In this document: piece after piece, positions 34,967-44,753 of the stretch
Numbering within the stretch: the first letter of the stretch is position 1
Layout of the letters: every line of letters begins with the position of its first letter
From: Clostridia bacterium
GTDB lineage: Bacteria > Bacillota > Clostridia > Christensenellales > UBA1242
Length of the DNA stretch: 64,000 bases
Direction: 5' to 3'
Assembly: GCA_017399265.1 (NCBI GenBank)
Contig: JAFQDL010000015.1
Span: forward strand, 62,001-126,000
Program-made: the position numbers and the translations under genes
Notes under the pieces: generated by a model
Told to the model about the DNA's origin: nothing
The model's input: only the letters and a program-made list of their open reading frames with translations
The model's database searches: none

Positions 34967-37294
34967 TTAGAACCATGTATCCTTGTAGATACCATATTCA
35001 TAAATATAAGAATCATTTATACTAGAATCTCCGGTATAATAATCAGGATCTGTAAAAGCTTTAGCCAACTCTATAGGATCTGCTAATATAGATGATGATC
35101 CAACAACACTTCCCGCAACATAAAATCCGTTATCATCACAATCTAAGATATAAACACTAGTCAAACCCGTACATCCTTCAAATACATATCCTCCTAGAGT
35201 TTTGAACACAAACATAAAATCAATACTAACTAATGATGTACAATTTCTAAATACATAGCTATCTATCTCAATATCATAGCAATCTTTATCAAATGTAACC
35301 AATTTTAGGCTTGAACAATTTGCAAATGCATAAGTTCTTATATTTTTAACACTAGCAGGAATATAAACCGTTTCTAGCGTAGAACAACTATGAAATGCAC
35401 TATGCCCAATACTTGTTAGCGTAGAAGGAAGATTAAGCATATTAGCCTTCAATGCATAATCCAAACTATCATCATCGTTTATTACAACAAATGCATAATC
35501 AGGTAATATTGTTACACCTTCTGCAATAGTCAATGTATCTACGTAGCCAATATATTGACCTATTAAATCGTAGAAATTATTTACAGCCCATTGATTAAGA
35601 GTAATGTCTATACTCCAATTATACTCAGCATCATAAAAGAATAATTCATCTGGCACACTATCTAATGTCGCATAGAACTCAATACTCTCTAAATCACCGA
35701 AATAACAATCAGCAAACGCACTTCCACTAATAGATGTTACTGTTGATGGAATTACAATAGATTGTAAACTGCAACCGGAGAATGCATTATCACCAATCGT
35801 TGTAACAGCCTCTGGAATGATAACTTCTCTCAAATTAACACAACTTCTAAATGCATTAGCACCTATAGTTGTAACAGAATCTGGAATAACTACTCTCTCT
35901 AAATTTGTCATACCAGCAAAAGCATTATCCGCTATAGTTGTTACACCTTGTGGAATAACAATCTCTGGTTCATGATAACCAGTATGGAATATTCCAGAAA
36001 CAATAGTCTTTAGGCCAGCACCTAGTCTCAAATACTCCATAGGGTAAGTCATCATTGCGTTATCACTGCCTGAGTTTGCAACAGTAACCTCTTCTACATT
36101 GTTACCCATATATACATTGTAACATTTTGATATTACTAGGCCATAGTTAGATATAGTCTTTACAGGGATTCTTTCGCCATTGTAAGCAGCATCATCTGGT
36201 ATTATACATGTATCTACAGTAGTAACTGCAGGGCCTGATGGCACTGCTCCAACAAGATTACTTACCCCAGCCATATTAGGAGAGACTGTCTCTGCGTTTG
36301 ATGCAATTATACTATGACCACCTATACCCGTCACATCAAAATATTTGTCGCCATCAGAATCCGTCTTTAATGTAAGCTGTACATTACCCGCTTCGAATCT
36401 AGGATATAGAGTTGTATCACCTGTAAGTATAGTGCCATCAACCACTTTGTTTACAAAGTCATCATCTCTGTACCATGCAATGAATGTATAACCAGCATCT
36501 TTGTGATATGGGATAGCAGTAGGTAATTTATATCCTACACCCTCATACGCAACATCTACTGGGAAATCTTCTGGATTGCTTAGATTAGAAGTATCAAATA
36601 CAATATCATACTTAACAGGAAGTCTTAGATTCCATTCAAAATCCACTTCAAAAGCTGCTGCCGCTGTATCACTTGTTGCTGTTATCATAATATATACATA
36701 AAGCTCTGAGTCATACTCACCACTCGCCATAGCCTCTGCAGAACTAGGATCTAGAACTTGGGTAGGCAATGAAGTTAGATTATTACCACTAGCGTCTTTT
36801 AATGGTTCTACGTTGTATGCATTCATTATCTTTGTATCACTTACCCCGTATCCAGAAATTGCCATATTGCTAGAGGCTGTTATATCTATAGTGTTTAAGT
36901 CTATCAAGCAATAAACATCTACTGATGTATTAACAAACTTATATTCTAGAACAACGGTAGATATTGGATGCTCAATACTAATTGTAGATACTGGACTAAG
37001 AGAACCCTCATGAGTCCCTGTAGTATCCGACTCCATTCTAAAAGATAGGACTTTACCCTTGGTTGTGTCGCCATCTATATACATGTCGTCATAATTAGAT
37101 CCAGCATAGAACATAGCCGATGCGTCTACACTTACCTCAGCACTAGCTGTGTAATTAACCTTAATTTTTGAATCAACCTTTGTTGAATATGCAACTATTA
37201 CCACAATCAATCCTGTAGCAAGAGTAGCAATAACAAAACAAAGTGCAACTATTAGTATAATAAATTTCTTTTTTGTAGTCATATTGTTCGCCAT
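34967..37294 (-). CDS. BspA-type LRR surface protein (first gene of LRR operon, largest)
   Basis: 775 residues, the largest of the family here. Anchor at about 10-36 (FIILIVALCFVIATLATGLI); beta domain with VSVDASAMFYAGSN and GSLSPVSTISIEHP; Flg_new repeat with FIAWYRDDDFVNKV near 275; LRR_5 repeats from about 420 to 720, interrupted by a longer non-repeat segment (DELFFYDAEYNWSIDI region). The C-terminus is acidic and aromatic-rich. GGAG lies 8-10 bases before the ATG, and a promoter at 37372-37401 gives a leader of about 70 bases. Confidence 0.88.
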   Translation of the reverse strand: MANNMTTKKKFIILIVALCFVIATLATGLIVVIVAYSTKVDSKIKVNYTASAEVSVDASAMFYAGSNYDDMYIDGDTTKGKVLSFRMESDTTGTHEGSLSPVSTISIEHPISTVVLEYKFVNTSVDVYCLIDLNTIDITASSNMAISGYGVSDTKIMNAYNVEPLKDASGNNLTSLPTQVLDPSSAEAMASGEYDSELYVYIMITATSDTAAAAFEVDFEWNLRLPVKYDIVFDTSNLSNPEDFPVDVAYEGVGYKLPTAIPYHKDAGYTFIAWYRDDDFVNKVVDGTILTGDTTLYPRFEAGNVQLTLKTDSDGDKYFDVTGIGGHSIIASNAETVSPNMAGVSNLVGAVPSGPAVTTVDTCIIPDDAAYNGERIPVKTISNYGLVISKCYNVYMGNNVEEVTVANSGSDNAMMTYPMEYLRLGAGLKTIVSGIFHTGYHEPEIVIPQGVTTIADNAFAGMTNLERVVIPDSVTTIGANAFRSCVNLREVIIPEAVTTIGDNAFSGCSLQSIVIPSTVTSISGSAFADCYFGDLESIEFYATLDSVPDELFFYDAEYNWSIDITLNQWAVNNFYDLIGQYIGYVDTLTIAEGVTILPDYAFVVINDDDSLDYALKANMLNLPSTLTSIGHSAFHSCSTLETVYIPASVKNIRTYAFANCSSLKLVTFDKDCYDIEIDSYVFRNCTSLVSIDFMFVFKTLGGYVFEGCTGLTSVYILDCDDNGFYVAGSVVGSSSILADPIELAKAFTDPDYYTGDSSINDSYIYEYGIYKDTWF

Positions 37295-37371
37295 TACCCA
37301 TCTCCAAAGTATATATAATTATTTTCGCACAAATTTCCAATTATATTATATAAATATAAATATACATGCAT

Positions 37372-37401
37372 ATAATACATCTTTTTCACACTCTTTGTCA
37401 A
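37372..37401 (-). promoter_or_regulatory. Promoter of the four-gene LRR operon
   Basis: TTGACA (37396-37401), 18-base mixed spacer, TATTAT (37372-37377) on the minus strand. There is no homopolymer, unlike the promoters at 9353 and 53298. Confidence 0.65.
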
Positions 37402-37508
37402 TATTATTTCTGCAAGTTATTAACTTTTTAGTTTCTTCTAGATTAGAATGTAATAGGAGTAAATTATCTTAATTTTACACACACTATTTTCAAAGCAGAG
37501 GAAAGATT

Positions 37509-38387
37509 ATGCAGAAAGAAAAAGTGGTTTTTATTTACAATCAAGTTAGCGGTAAGGGACTAAGCAAATTAAAGCTAGAACTAATTATTTCCAAACTAAA
37601 AAATATATTCTCTAACATCACTTTATGCAAGACTATAAACACCGGTGACGCAAAGAAATACGCCGCAAGATATACAGACTATGACTTAATAATAGTACTA
37701 GGCGGAGATGGCACAATCAACGATGTAATATCCGCCATCATGGATAGCAAATACTCCCCCAAAATAGCCATTATTCCTAATGGAACCATGAATGATTTTG
37801 CAAAAAATCTAGGGCTAAATAAGAATATATCCAAGTCTATTGAATACATCAAAAAAGGTCATTTTACAAAGTGTAACATACTAAAAGTAAACAATACTTA
37901 TGCCACATACGGAGTAGCTATGGGGAGGTTTTCTTCTACCAGTTATAACACTAATCAAAAACTTAAAAAAATCTTTGGCAAACTCTCATATTTTCTAACC
38001 GCAACAAGCGAATTATTTAAATTCTCACCTATTGAACTAGAAATATTACATAACAAGCAAAAATTGTGCGGCAAATATTCCCTTTGTCTAATTTGCAATT
38101 CCAGCCATATTGCAGGATTTAAAATGAAAGAAAATATACGCCAGCCATATCTAATATTAGTAAAAAGTACAAAAAATTTGGCTAGTATAAAAGACATTAT
38201 TAAACTCTTTGTAAAAGGAATTGACAAAATATCTAAAAATAAGAATTTTGTAGTATTTCCATTTGACAGAGTATGTATAAAATCCGCAAATAAAATAAAC
38301 ATAGTCATAGATGGCGAAAGGCACGAATGTAAGGAGTTGGAAATATCTGTACAAACAAAACAATTATACTTTGTGTCCAACAAATAA
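37509..38387 (+). CDS. Diacylglycerol/lipid kinase (DagK/YegS-like)
   Basis: 292 residues. The nucleotide-binding motif LIIVLGGDGTINDVISAI lies near residues 58-75, followed by IIPNGTMNDFAKNLGL, the hallmark of DAGK-catalytic-domain lipid kinases. The C-terminal beta domain continues to VIDGERHE. Such enzymes phosphorylate diacylglycerol or related lipids at the inner membrane face, recycling lipid from teichoic-acid synthesis in Gram-positives. Single gene, convergent with pyk. Confidence 0.9.
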   Translation: MQKEKVVFIYNQVSGKGLSKLKLELIISKLKNIFSNITLCKTINTGDAKKYAARYTDYDLIIVLGGDGTINDVISAIMDSKYSPKIAIIPNGTMNDFAKNLGLNKNISKSIEYIKKGHFTKCNILKVNNTYATYGVAMGRFSSTSYNTNQKLKKIFGKLSYFLTATSELFKFSPIELEILHNKQKLCGKYSLCLICNSSHIAGFKMKENIRQPYLILVKSTKNLASIKDIIKLFVKGIDKISKNKNFVVFPFDRVCIKSANKINIVIDGERHECKELEISVQTKQLYFVSNK

Positions 38388-38432
38388 AAAACACACTTTG
38401 GTTTTTTACAATTTCAAACCTCAGTGTGTTCT
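38386..38432. terminator. Bidirectional terminator between lipid kinase and pyk
   Basis: Stem AACACACT/AGTGTGTT with internal GGTTT/AAACC pairing, A-rich on one side and T-rich on the other. Confidence 0.75.
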
Positions 38433-38438
38433 TTTTAC

Positions 38439-39848
38439 TTATTCTACAATATGTATCTTTATCATATCTGTATTGGTAGGCTTTCTTGTACCAGTACCTA
38501 TTAGCACCATTTCTTTGGATTTTACAATGCCACTTGTTTTTACAATCTTGTCTATTGTACTAATTAGTTTGTCTGCTGTTTTAATAGACTTAACCAAATA
38601 TGGTTCCACTCCCCTAATTGCTGCAAGACGATAATATGTCTCCACGTTAGGTGTTAGTGCAATAATAGGACAAGGTGGAAAATGCTTGCTTATCATCATA
38701 GCAGTGTGTCCAGAGTCTGTATACACCGCCACCGCCTTTATATCCTGCAACTCAAATGCAAGATTAGCAACCGTCTTTGCCATAACATAAGGTAGATCAC
38801 TACTTGTAATCAGATAATCTTCGTGCAAATCCTCGTGATCAACATATTTCTCCGTCTCCTCAACTATCTTTGACATAGTTGCAACCGCTCTAACAGGATA
38901 TTTGCCAGCAGCACTCTCACCAGATAACATTACAGCACTAGATCCATCAAATACAGCATTCGCCACATCACTAGCTTCCGCCCTTGTAGGACGAGAACTT
39001 GTAATCATACTCTCTAGCATCTCTGTGGCAGTGATCACAAACTTGTTTTGCATTAGGCACTTTCGTATCATCATTTTTTGTAAATGCGGAATTTGCTCAA
39101 ATGGCATCTCCACCCCTAAATCGCCTCTAGCAACCATGATACCATCACTACATTCTATTATCTCTTCTAAATTATCTACTCCTAGGCTACTTTCTATTTT
39201 ACTGATAAGTGCGATACTGCCACCATTTTTCTTAATAAAATCTTTTACAGATAGTATATCTTCCTTACCATTTACAAAACTAAGCGCAAGATAGTCTATC
39301 TTGTTTTTTATACCAAACAAAATATCCGATTTGTCCGCGTCGTTTAGATACTCGAAATTAAATTTCTTCCCAGGAAACGCAAGGCTTTTGTGATTGGATA
39401 TATCACCACCTTCTAGTACTTTTAACTCTACTTTACCTTTCTTTTTACCAACCACTTGCATCACAACCAACGCGTTGCAGGCAAGAACCTTATCCCCCTC
39501 ATTAAGAAGACTCAAAGTCTCTGGGTGATTAATACTAGCAAACTCACAAGTACCCAATATATTTTCTGTGACCAAAGTAAATATATCGCCTTTCTTTAGC
39601 GTTATTTTATCGTTTTCAAACTTGCCAAACCTAAGCTCTGGACCACGAGTATCTAGCATAATTGCTATAGGTAAATTTAAGTCTTTTCTTACTTTCTTAA
39701 TCAACTCAACAACTTTTTGATTGCTTTCTTGACTACCATGGCTAAGATTTAACCTTGCTACATTCATTCCTTCTTTTGCCATTTTGCAAATAGTATCATA
39801 ATTATTACTAGCAGGACCAATTGTGCATACTATTTTTGTTTTTTTCAT
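38439..39848 (-). CDS. pyk: Pyruvate kinase
   Basis: 469 residues from the ATG at 39848 (GGAG about 7 bases upstream). Motifs: KIVCTIGPASNN at the N-terminus, MLDTRGPELRFGKF (with R and D of the active site), ISKIESSLGVDNL, DGIMVARGDLGVEMPFEQIP and FVITATEMLESMITSSRPTRAEASDVANAVFDG. It makes pyruvate and ATP from phosphoenolpyruvate and ADP in glycolysis. It lacks the extra C-terminal PEP-utiliser-like domain found in many Bacilli enzymes. Confidence 0.97.
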   Translation of the reverse strand: MKKTKIVCTIGPASNNYDTICKMAKEGMNVARLNLSHGSQESNQKVVELIKKVRKDLNLPIAIMLDTRGPELRFGKFENDKITLKKGDIFTLVTENILGTCEFASINHPETLSLLNEGDKVLACNALVVMQVVGKKKGKVELKVLEGGDISNHKSLAFPGKKFNFEYLNDADKSDILFGIKNKIDYLALSFVNGKEDILSVKDFIKKNGGSIALISKIESSLGVDNLEEIIECSDGIMVARGDLGVEMPFEQIPHLQKMMIRKCLMQNKFVITATEMLESMITSSRPTRAEASDVANAVFDGSSAVMLSGESAAGKYPVRAVATMSKIVEETEKYVDHEDLHEDYLITSSDLPYVMAKTVANLAFELQDIKAVAVYTDSGHTAMMISKHFPPCPIIALTPNVETYYRLAAIRGVEPYLVKSIKTADKLISTIDKIVKTSGIVKSKEMVLIGTGTRKPTNTDMIKIHIVE

Positions 39849-39928
39849 GTATCTTCTCCATTTTTCTAACATTACACCATTATATTAAAACTTTTTTTGA
39901 TACTTGGCAAACGAAAAATAGCAACTAC

Positions 39929-39958
39929 AAAAAAAGACCTTTGTTTCCAAGGTCTTTT
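39929..39958 (-). terminator. Terminator of the serine hydrolase gene
   Basis: Minus-strand stem AAAGACCTT/AAGGTCTTT followed by seven T, just after the stop at 39962. Confidence 0.85.
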
Positions 39959-39961
39959 TAA

Positions 39962-41320
39962 TTAATACAACTCAGGTGATTCAAAGTCAATTTCTGTGCC
40001 TTTAAACAAGTCTGGATTGTTTTCTTTATATTGTTCATATTCTCCAACTGCTCTATTCAAAGCTTGTGCATATTTTGTAAAGTTCTTGCTGTCCGCATTG
40101 CTACTATTTCTACCATTTAGTGGCCTAGTCAAAATTGTAAATATATATGGATCTTTATCTTCTCCACCACAATATACAACAGAGCCATCGTGATAACCCT
40201 TATCATTAAATCCAGACTTGTGACCAGAAATATATTGAGGCATAGCAGTCTTGTAATAATTGAATTTAGCATCGATAAATTCGCCATACAAATATGCTCC
40301 AGCATCGCCACCTTTTCTGTATGCAAATATCTCTTGCCAAATTAGGTTCAAATCTCTAGGAGTAGTGTAGCCGAATTTAGAACTCTTGTTTAAATTATAA
40401 TCCAACCCTAACTCATCTACCATTGCATTATAGTTCTTTTGACCTACTGCCTCAAGCAACATATAATAAGCAGAATTATCTGAAATATTGATAGTCAAAT
40501 GCATCAAATCTCTAATAGTGTACTCTTTTCCAAATTTTTCATTTTGAATAATGCCAGAGCCACCTTCTTTGTGTCTACTCTCATAAGTCATGATATCGTC
40601 AAAACTCAACTCCCCTCTATCTATCATCTTAGCAGCACAAAGAGCAACACCTGCTTTTACAGCGCTTGCTGGGTGAATAGTAAAGTATTCGTTGTATGAT
40701 AATGTCATACCTGTTTCTGGATCATATAAATAAAACCCTACATCTCTAGGATCTTGAGACAATAGATTCACTATCTCGTCATGAGTCTCGTTACTTAACT
40801 CAAAACCTCGAGCATTGTTTATATTGATTTTTCCATTTTCATATGTATAATCTTTAGTATTTGTGTTTGCAGTAAGGTTGATTCTTGATTTATCTTCTAC
40901 TACAGGCTCTTCTACTACAGGCTCTGTTGATGTTACTTCTTGATAAGACTTATCTTCTATATATTGTGCCAGTTCTGGATTGCTTCTACGTAGTGATACA
41001 ATCAACTTTAAGACATCTTTTAACCTATAATTATCTGGCATCTCATATCCAACACCTAGTGATTGTATTTCCTTCTTCTCCTTACTAACCATGTTTGCAA
41101 GATATTCCTTGATTTTATCAAATGCTACATCTGGTGCAACAGGCTCTGGAAGAGGCTCCAATGGAGCATCATGCAACTCTACAGGTACCATTTCTACCAT
41201 ACCTGAATCTAAAGCATTTACCTCAGTACTATCTCCGGCAACAAAACCCATTGCACCAGCTAGTATACTAATACCTAACGCCGCAGCAATTAAACCTTGT
41301 TTTATTTTACCATTTCTCAT
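39962..41320 (-). CDS. Exported class-A beta-lactamase-like serine hydrolase
   Basis: 452 residues from the ATG at 41320 (GGAGGG upstream). A signal peptide or anchor spans residues about 8-28 (GLIAAALGISILAGAMGFVA). A Pro/Glu-rich linker region with EPVVEEPVVEDK precedes the catalytic domain. The three penicillin-recognising motifs are all seen: S219-A-V-K222, S280-D-N282 and K368-S-G370. No clear Glu166-type omega-loop glutamate can be assigned, so it could be a beta-lactamase or a DD-peptidase-like cell-wall enzyme. Single-gene unit. Confidence 0.85.
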   Translation of the reverse strand: MRNGKIKQGLIAAALGISILAGAMGFVAGDSTEVNALDSGMVEMVPVELHDAPLEPLPEPVAPDVAFDKIKEYLANMVSKEKKEIQSLGVGYEMPDNYRLKDVLKLIVSLRRSNPELAQYIEDKSYQEVTSTEPVVEEPVVEDKSRINLTANTNTKDYTYENGKININNARGFELSNETHDEIVNLLSQDPRDVGFYLYDPETGMTLSYNEYFTIHPASAVKAGVALCAAKMIDRGELSFDDIMTYESRHKEGGSGIIQNEKFGKEYTIRDLMHLTINISDNSAYYMLLEAVGQKNYNAMVDELGLDYNLNKSSKFGYTTPRDLNLIWQEIFAYRKGGDAGAYLYGEFIDAKFNYYKTAMPQYISGHKSGFNDKGYHDGSVVYCGGEDKDPYIFTILTRPLNGRNSSNADSKNFTKYAQALNRAVGEYEQYKENNPDLFKGTEIDFESPELY

Positions 41321-41513
41321 AATTTTTCCCTCCAAAATTAACTCAAATTTTTACTATTATAATTTTACCATAAGTATATAGAATTGTCAATACTCTATTT
41401 TTTTGAACACCCTACCAAAAATATAATAAATTGGCAAATTTGAAAAAATATTATTGCAAAAAAATAAAAAATGATGTAGACTCATATAACGCTAGCAAAA
41501 AAGTGTTAAAATA

Positions 41514-41555
41514 ATATGTGAGCAGCATATATTATCAAAATCTACTCACATTTCA
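41514..41555 (+). promoter_or_regulatory. Hairpin in the cysS leader
   Basis: A 7-bp stem ATGTGAG/CTCACAT with a loop of about 22 bases lies 30 bases before the cysS ribosome binding site. There is no T-run, so it is not a terminator, and no T-box sequence is present. Role unknown. Confidence 0.35.
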
Positions 41556-41583
41556 TAAAAATAATAAATTGGAGGAAACTAAT

Positions 41584-42975
41584 ATGGCAATAAGAATTTA
41601 CAATTCACTTACTAAACAAAAAGAAGACTTTATCCCATTAAATGAAGGCAGTGTGAAGATGTATGCCTGTGGAATTACTGTTTCAGGCCATGCTCATATT
41701 GGCCACGCAATCCAAGCAATGATATTTGACATAATAAGAAAATATTTCGAAAAACAAGGCTACTCTGTCACATATGCTAGAAACTACACCGATGTAGACG
41801 ATAAGATTATTAACAACGCAAACAAGCTAGGTGTAGATCCTATGGAATTTGCCAAAGAGAACATGGCTCATATCGACAAACAAATGGAAAGACTAGGTGT
41901 AGACAATGCCACTATGACATTGTGCGCAACCAAACACATTGATAGAATAATAGAATTTGTATCCAAGTTGATTGATAAAGGCTATGCTTATAGCACAGAA
42001 AATGGAGACGTGTATTTTGCTGTAGAGAAATTTGCTGGATACGGCAAACTATCTAACAGAAACCTAGAGGACGCAATCTCTGGTGTTAGAATAGATACAG
42101 AAGACAACAAAAGAAATCCATTAGACTTTGCATTGTGGAAGAGTGCTAAACCTAATGAAATATATTGGGATTCGCCTTGGGGCAAAGGCAGACCAGGTTG
42201 GCATATAGAATGCTCTGTAATGAACTACTACAACCTAGGTGAACAGATAGATATCCACGGCGGCGGAAGAGACTTGATATTCCCTCACCACGAAAATGAA
42301 ATTGCACAAACTGAAAGCTTAACAAATAAGACTTTTGCAAAATACTGGATGCATAATGGACTAGTAAAAGTCAATGGTCAAAAGATGAGCAAATCACTAG
42401 GCAACGGAATCAATCTAGAAGATTTGTTAGACAAATACGACAACGAGATAATAAGGTTTGGACTTCTGCAAACTAATTACAAAAATGACGTAAATATCAC
42501 TGACGATTTATTTGATAATGCTAAATCACACATGTTACACTTCTATGAAATTTTAAACAAAGTAAACAGCTTAAATATAGATTGTGACAAAAAGTGTGAC
42601 ATAGTTGACAAAGAATTCAACGAAGCTATGGACGACGACTTCAATACTGCCAAAGCATTAGCCAACCTATTTGGTTACTTTAAGACTATTAATTCCAACC
42701 TTACAACCAATCCAATACTTGCAAAAGAATATGCAAATGCAGTACTTGATACTTATTCATTATTTGGATTGTTTAAGAAAGATCCAAAAGAGTTCATTGC
42801 AATGAATTGCGAGAAATCTGACATTCCAGAAGATGTTAAAGCAATGGCAGAAGAAAGATGGAATGCAAAAAAGAACAAAGATTGGGCTAAAGCAGATGAG
42901 TTAAGAAACAAACTAAGTGACCTTGGATACGTAATTAAAGACTCAGCGACTGGATACGAAATATTAAATAAATAA
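41584..42975 (+). CDS. cysS: Cysteinyl-tRNA synthetase
   Basis: 463 residues from the ATG at 41584 (TTGGAGGAAA upstream); an in-frame GTG at 41518 lies inside a hairpin and is rejected. Zinc and HIGH region MYACGITVSGHAHIGHA, with HIGH intact; CSVMNYYNLGEQIDIHGGGRDLIFPHHENE; and KMSKS in VNGQKMSKSLGN. Charges tRNA-Cys with cysteine. Single-gene unit with its own terminator. Confidence 0.97.
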   Translation: MAIRIYNSLTKQKEDFIPLNEGSVKMYACGITVSGHAHIGHAIQAMIFDIIRKYFEKQGYSVTYARNYTDVDDKIINNANKLGVDPMEFAKENMAHIDKQMERLGVDNATMTLCATKHIDRIIEFVSKLIDKGYAYSTENGDVYFAVEKFAGYGKLSNRNLEDAISGVRIDTEDNKRNPLDFALWKSAKPNEIYWDSPWGKGRPGWHIECSVMNYYNLGEQIDIHGGGRDLIFPHHENEIAQTESLTNKTFAKYWMHNGLVKVNGQKMSKSLGNGINLEDLLDKYDNEIIRFGLLQTNYKNDVNITDDLFDNAKSHMLHFYEILNKVNSLNIDCDKKCDIVDKEFNEAMDDDFNTAKALANLFGYFKTINSNLTTNPILAKEYANAVLDTYSLFGLFKKDPKEFIAMNCEKSDIPEDVKAMAEERWNAKKNKDWAKADELRNKLSDLGYVIKDSATGYEILNK

Positions 42976-42980
42976 CACAT

Positions 42981-43012
42981 ACTCCACAATACAATTTGTG
43001 GAGTTTTTTTTA
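42981..43012 (+). terminator. cysS terminator
   Basis: Perfect stem ACTCCACAA/TTGTGGAGT followed by eight T. Confidence 0.9.
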
Positions 43013-43038
43013 TCAAGTTTCTACCCGAAAAAGTCCTA

Positions 43039-43067
43039 TTGCAATCGCAACACAAATATGATATAAT
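43039..43067 (+). promoter_or_regulatory. Promoter of the HAD-like gene
   Basis: TTGCAA (43039-43044), 17-base spacer, TATAAT (43062-43067). Confidence 0.6.
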
Positions 43068-43121
43068 ACAATAAGAATATTGACTAAAAAGCAACATTTA
43101 CTACATAAGGAGTATTAATCC

Positions 43122-43613
43122 ATGGATAAGAAAGATTTTTATATTTTTCTAGATATAGATGGCACGTTATACGATTGGGATTATGAAATACCACTAATGG
43201 AAGCTGGCATTATTCCTAAAGGTACTATTACACATTTTAAGCCAGAATCTATGAAAGCATTAAACTATTTAATAAGCGAGCTAAACAAAGACTATAATAC
43301 CAATCTTGTGATATCTGCAACTATGCGAAGCAGAATGAAAAACACAATTCAATTACTCATAGATAACGGATTAGAATACGACGGAGAATATTACAGAACT
43401 CCAATTTTTGACAATCCAATCAATAGAGGTAAAGAAATAAACAAATTTTTGGAAGATAAACAAAATTATGACTACGTAGTAATTGACGACGAAAGTTTTG
43501 ATTTTGCTAGCGAATTGGACACAAATAAAATAATAAAAGCAGAAATGTATCACAATGCACTATCTATGGATATGGTAAAAAACTTTATAGAAAATATGGA
43601 GTTGTCACAATAA
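43122..43613 (+). CDS. HAD-like hydrolase (resembles the HAD domain of Swiss-army-knife RNA repair proteins)
   Basis: 163 residues. Motif I is FYIFLDIDGTLYD (nucleophile Asp), motif II is LVISATMRSR near residue 64-73, and the acidic motif is VVIDDES near 120. The order and spacing (MKALNYLISELN, then STxR-like ATMRSR, then NRGKEINKFL) match the HAD domain found in Swiss-army-knife RNA repair proteins and related stand-alone phosphatases. Substrate unknown. AAGGAG is present. Its own promoter lies at 43039-43067. Confidence 0.75.
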   Translation: MDKKDFYIFLDIDGTLYDWDYEIPLMEAGIIPKGTITHFKPESMKALNYLISELNKDYNTNLVISATMRSRMKNTIQLLIDNGLEYDGEYYRTPIFDNPINRGKEINKFLEDKQNYDYVVIDDESFDFASELDTNKIIKAEMYHNALSMDMVKNFIENMELSQ

Positions 43614-43621
43614 ATGCACTA

Positions 43622-43650
43622 TTTACAAATTTGTTAAATTTTGATATAAT
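43622..43650 (+). promoter_or_regulatory. Promoter of the methyltransferase-like gene
   Basis: TTTACA (43622-43627), 17-base spacer, TATAAT (43645-43650); AAGGAG follows before the ATG at 43687. Confidence 0.6.
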
Positions 43651-43686
43651 ATAATTAGAAAGTTGTCTGAATAAAGGAGTGGAATT

Positions 43687-44604
43687 ATGTTTGATAAAGA
43701 ATATTTGAATAACCCTGATTACAACATGGCATTAGAGAAATTCTTTGAACCAAGTCTATATAACGGCAATAACCCTTACAGAAATGGGACTATTGATAGA
43801 GCCTATCCTTTTTCTAACGAAAGACTTTGCGACATGGCTAAATTATTTAGAAACAAAAAAAGAGTACTTACAGTGGGTAGCAGCGGAGATCAAGCATTAA
43901 ACAGCATTTATTATGGTGCAAAAGATGTAGATATAACAATAATGGACGCAGATATATTTACTAAATATTATGTTGACTATAAAATAGCCACTATTAAAAA
44001 CCTAGATTTTGATACATTTACCAAATTTTTCATAGATTTTGAGAAACCATTTATTTACAATGTACATAAGAAAATCTTTCAAGACATGGACGAAGAATCT
44101 CAAGCTTTTTGGGCAACTATATTTCTAGAGGGTGGAGACACTGAACTAAGACAAAGACTATTAAAAACAAATGATTTATTTGATGAGCAAATCCAAAGCG
44201 AATTTTACAAAAGTGAGAGAGCTTATAAAACCCTTCAACACAAATTAAGACAAGGTAATTACTCACTAAACTATGAAACAGCAGAATTCAACGAGTTCCC
44301 TCAGGCAGCGGAAGGTAAATACGACCTAATAATGCTTTCTAATATTTACGATTATGTATCAGATAGCGAGTTTAAAAAAGTTGTAAATTCTCTTCACGCG
44401 AACAATTTATCCCCTAACGGCAAAATACAATTACACTATATTTTTGGTTGTTATGATAGTGTAGGCGTAGATGACACAATTAATACAGTTGAATATTTAA
44501 AACAGCGTGTTTTTGATGGCAAGAAAACAATTAAAGAGCACAGATTGAAAGAAAATTGCAAGACTTATATCATGAGTAAATCATTAGACATACACGAAAT
44601 GTAA
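43687..44604 (+). CDS. SAM-dependent methyltransferase-like protein (DUF3419-like)
   Basis: 305 residues. A glycine-rich loop VLTVGSSGDQALNSIYYGA near residue 58-76 followed by an acidic strand end IMDAD resembles motif I/II of class I methyltransferases. A later KYDLIMLSNIYDYV is like motif IV, and GKIQLHYIFG is like motif VI. The arrangement is reminiscent of the DUF3419/BtaA group. No reaction can be assigned. Monocistronic. Confidence 0.6.
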   Translation: MFDKEYLNNPDYNMALEKFFEPSLYNGNNPYRNGTIDRAYPFSNERLCDMAKLFRNKKRVLTVGSSGDQALNSIYYGAKDVDITIMDADIFTKYYVDYKIATIKNLDFDTFTKFFIDFEKPFIYNVHKKIFQDMDEESQAFWATIFLEGGDTELRQRLLKTNDLFDEQIQSEFYKSERAYKTLQHKLRQGNYSLNYETAEFNEFPQAAEGKYDLIMLSNIYDYVSDSEFKKVVNSLHANNLSPNGKIQLHYIFGCYDSVGVDDTINTVEYLKQRVFDGKKTIKEHRLKENCKTYIMSKSLDIHEM

Positions 44605-44605
44605 C

Positions 44606-44640
44606 AAGAGGCAAAATATAAGACTTGTCTCTTTTTTTTT
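44606..44640 (+). terminator. Terminator of the methyltransferase-like gene
   Basis: Stem AAGAGGCAA/TTGTCTCTT (one wobble) followed by nine T. Confidence 0.8.
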
Positions 44641-44753
44641 AACTTTGATACAAATCGCAACAATTTTTTAATCAAAATTTTACAAAGTATTAGGATTGTT
44701 TTCTTTGTTGTGGTATTCTAGATATAATATAAAATAAATCAGAGGATCAAATT

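Noticed and set aside
41385..41583. T-box riboswitch upstream of cysS
   Set aside because: Only a single 7-bp hairpin is present; neither the T-box sequence nor an antiterminator/terminator pair is seen.
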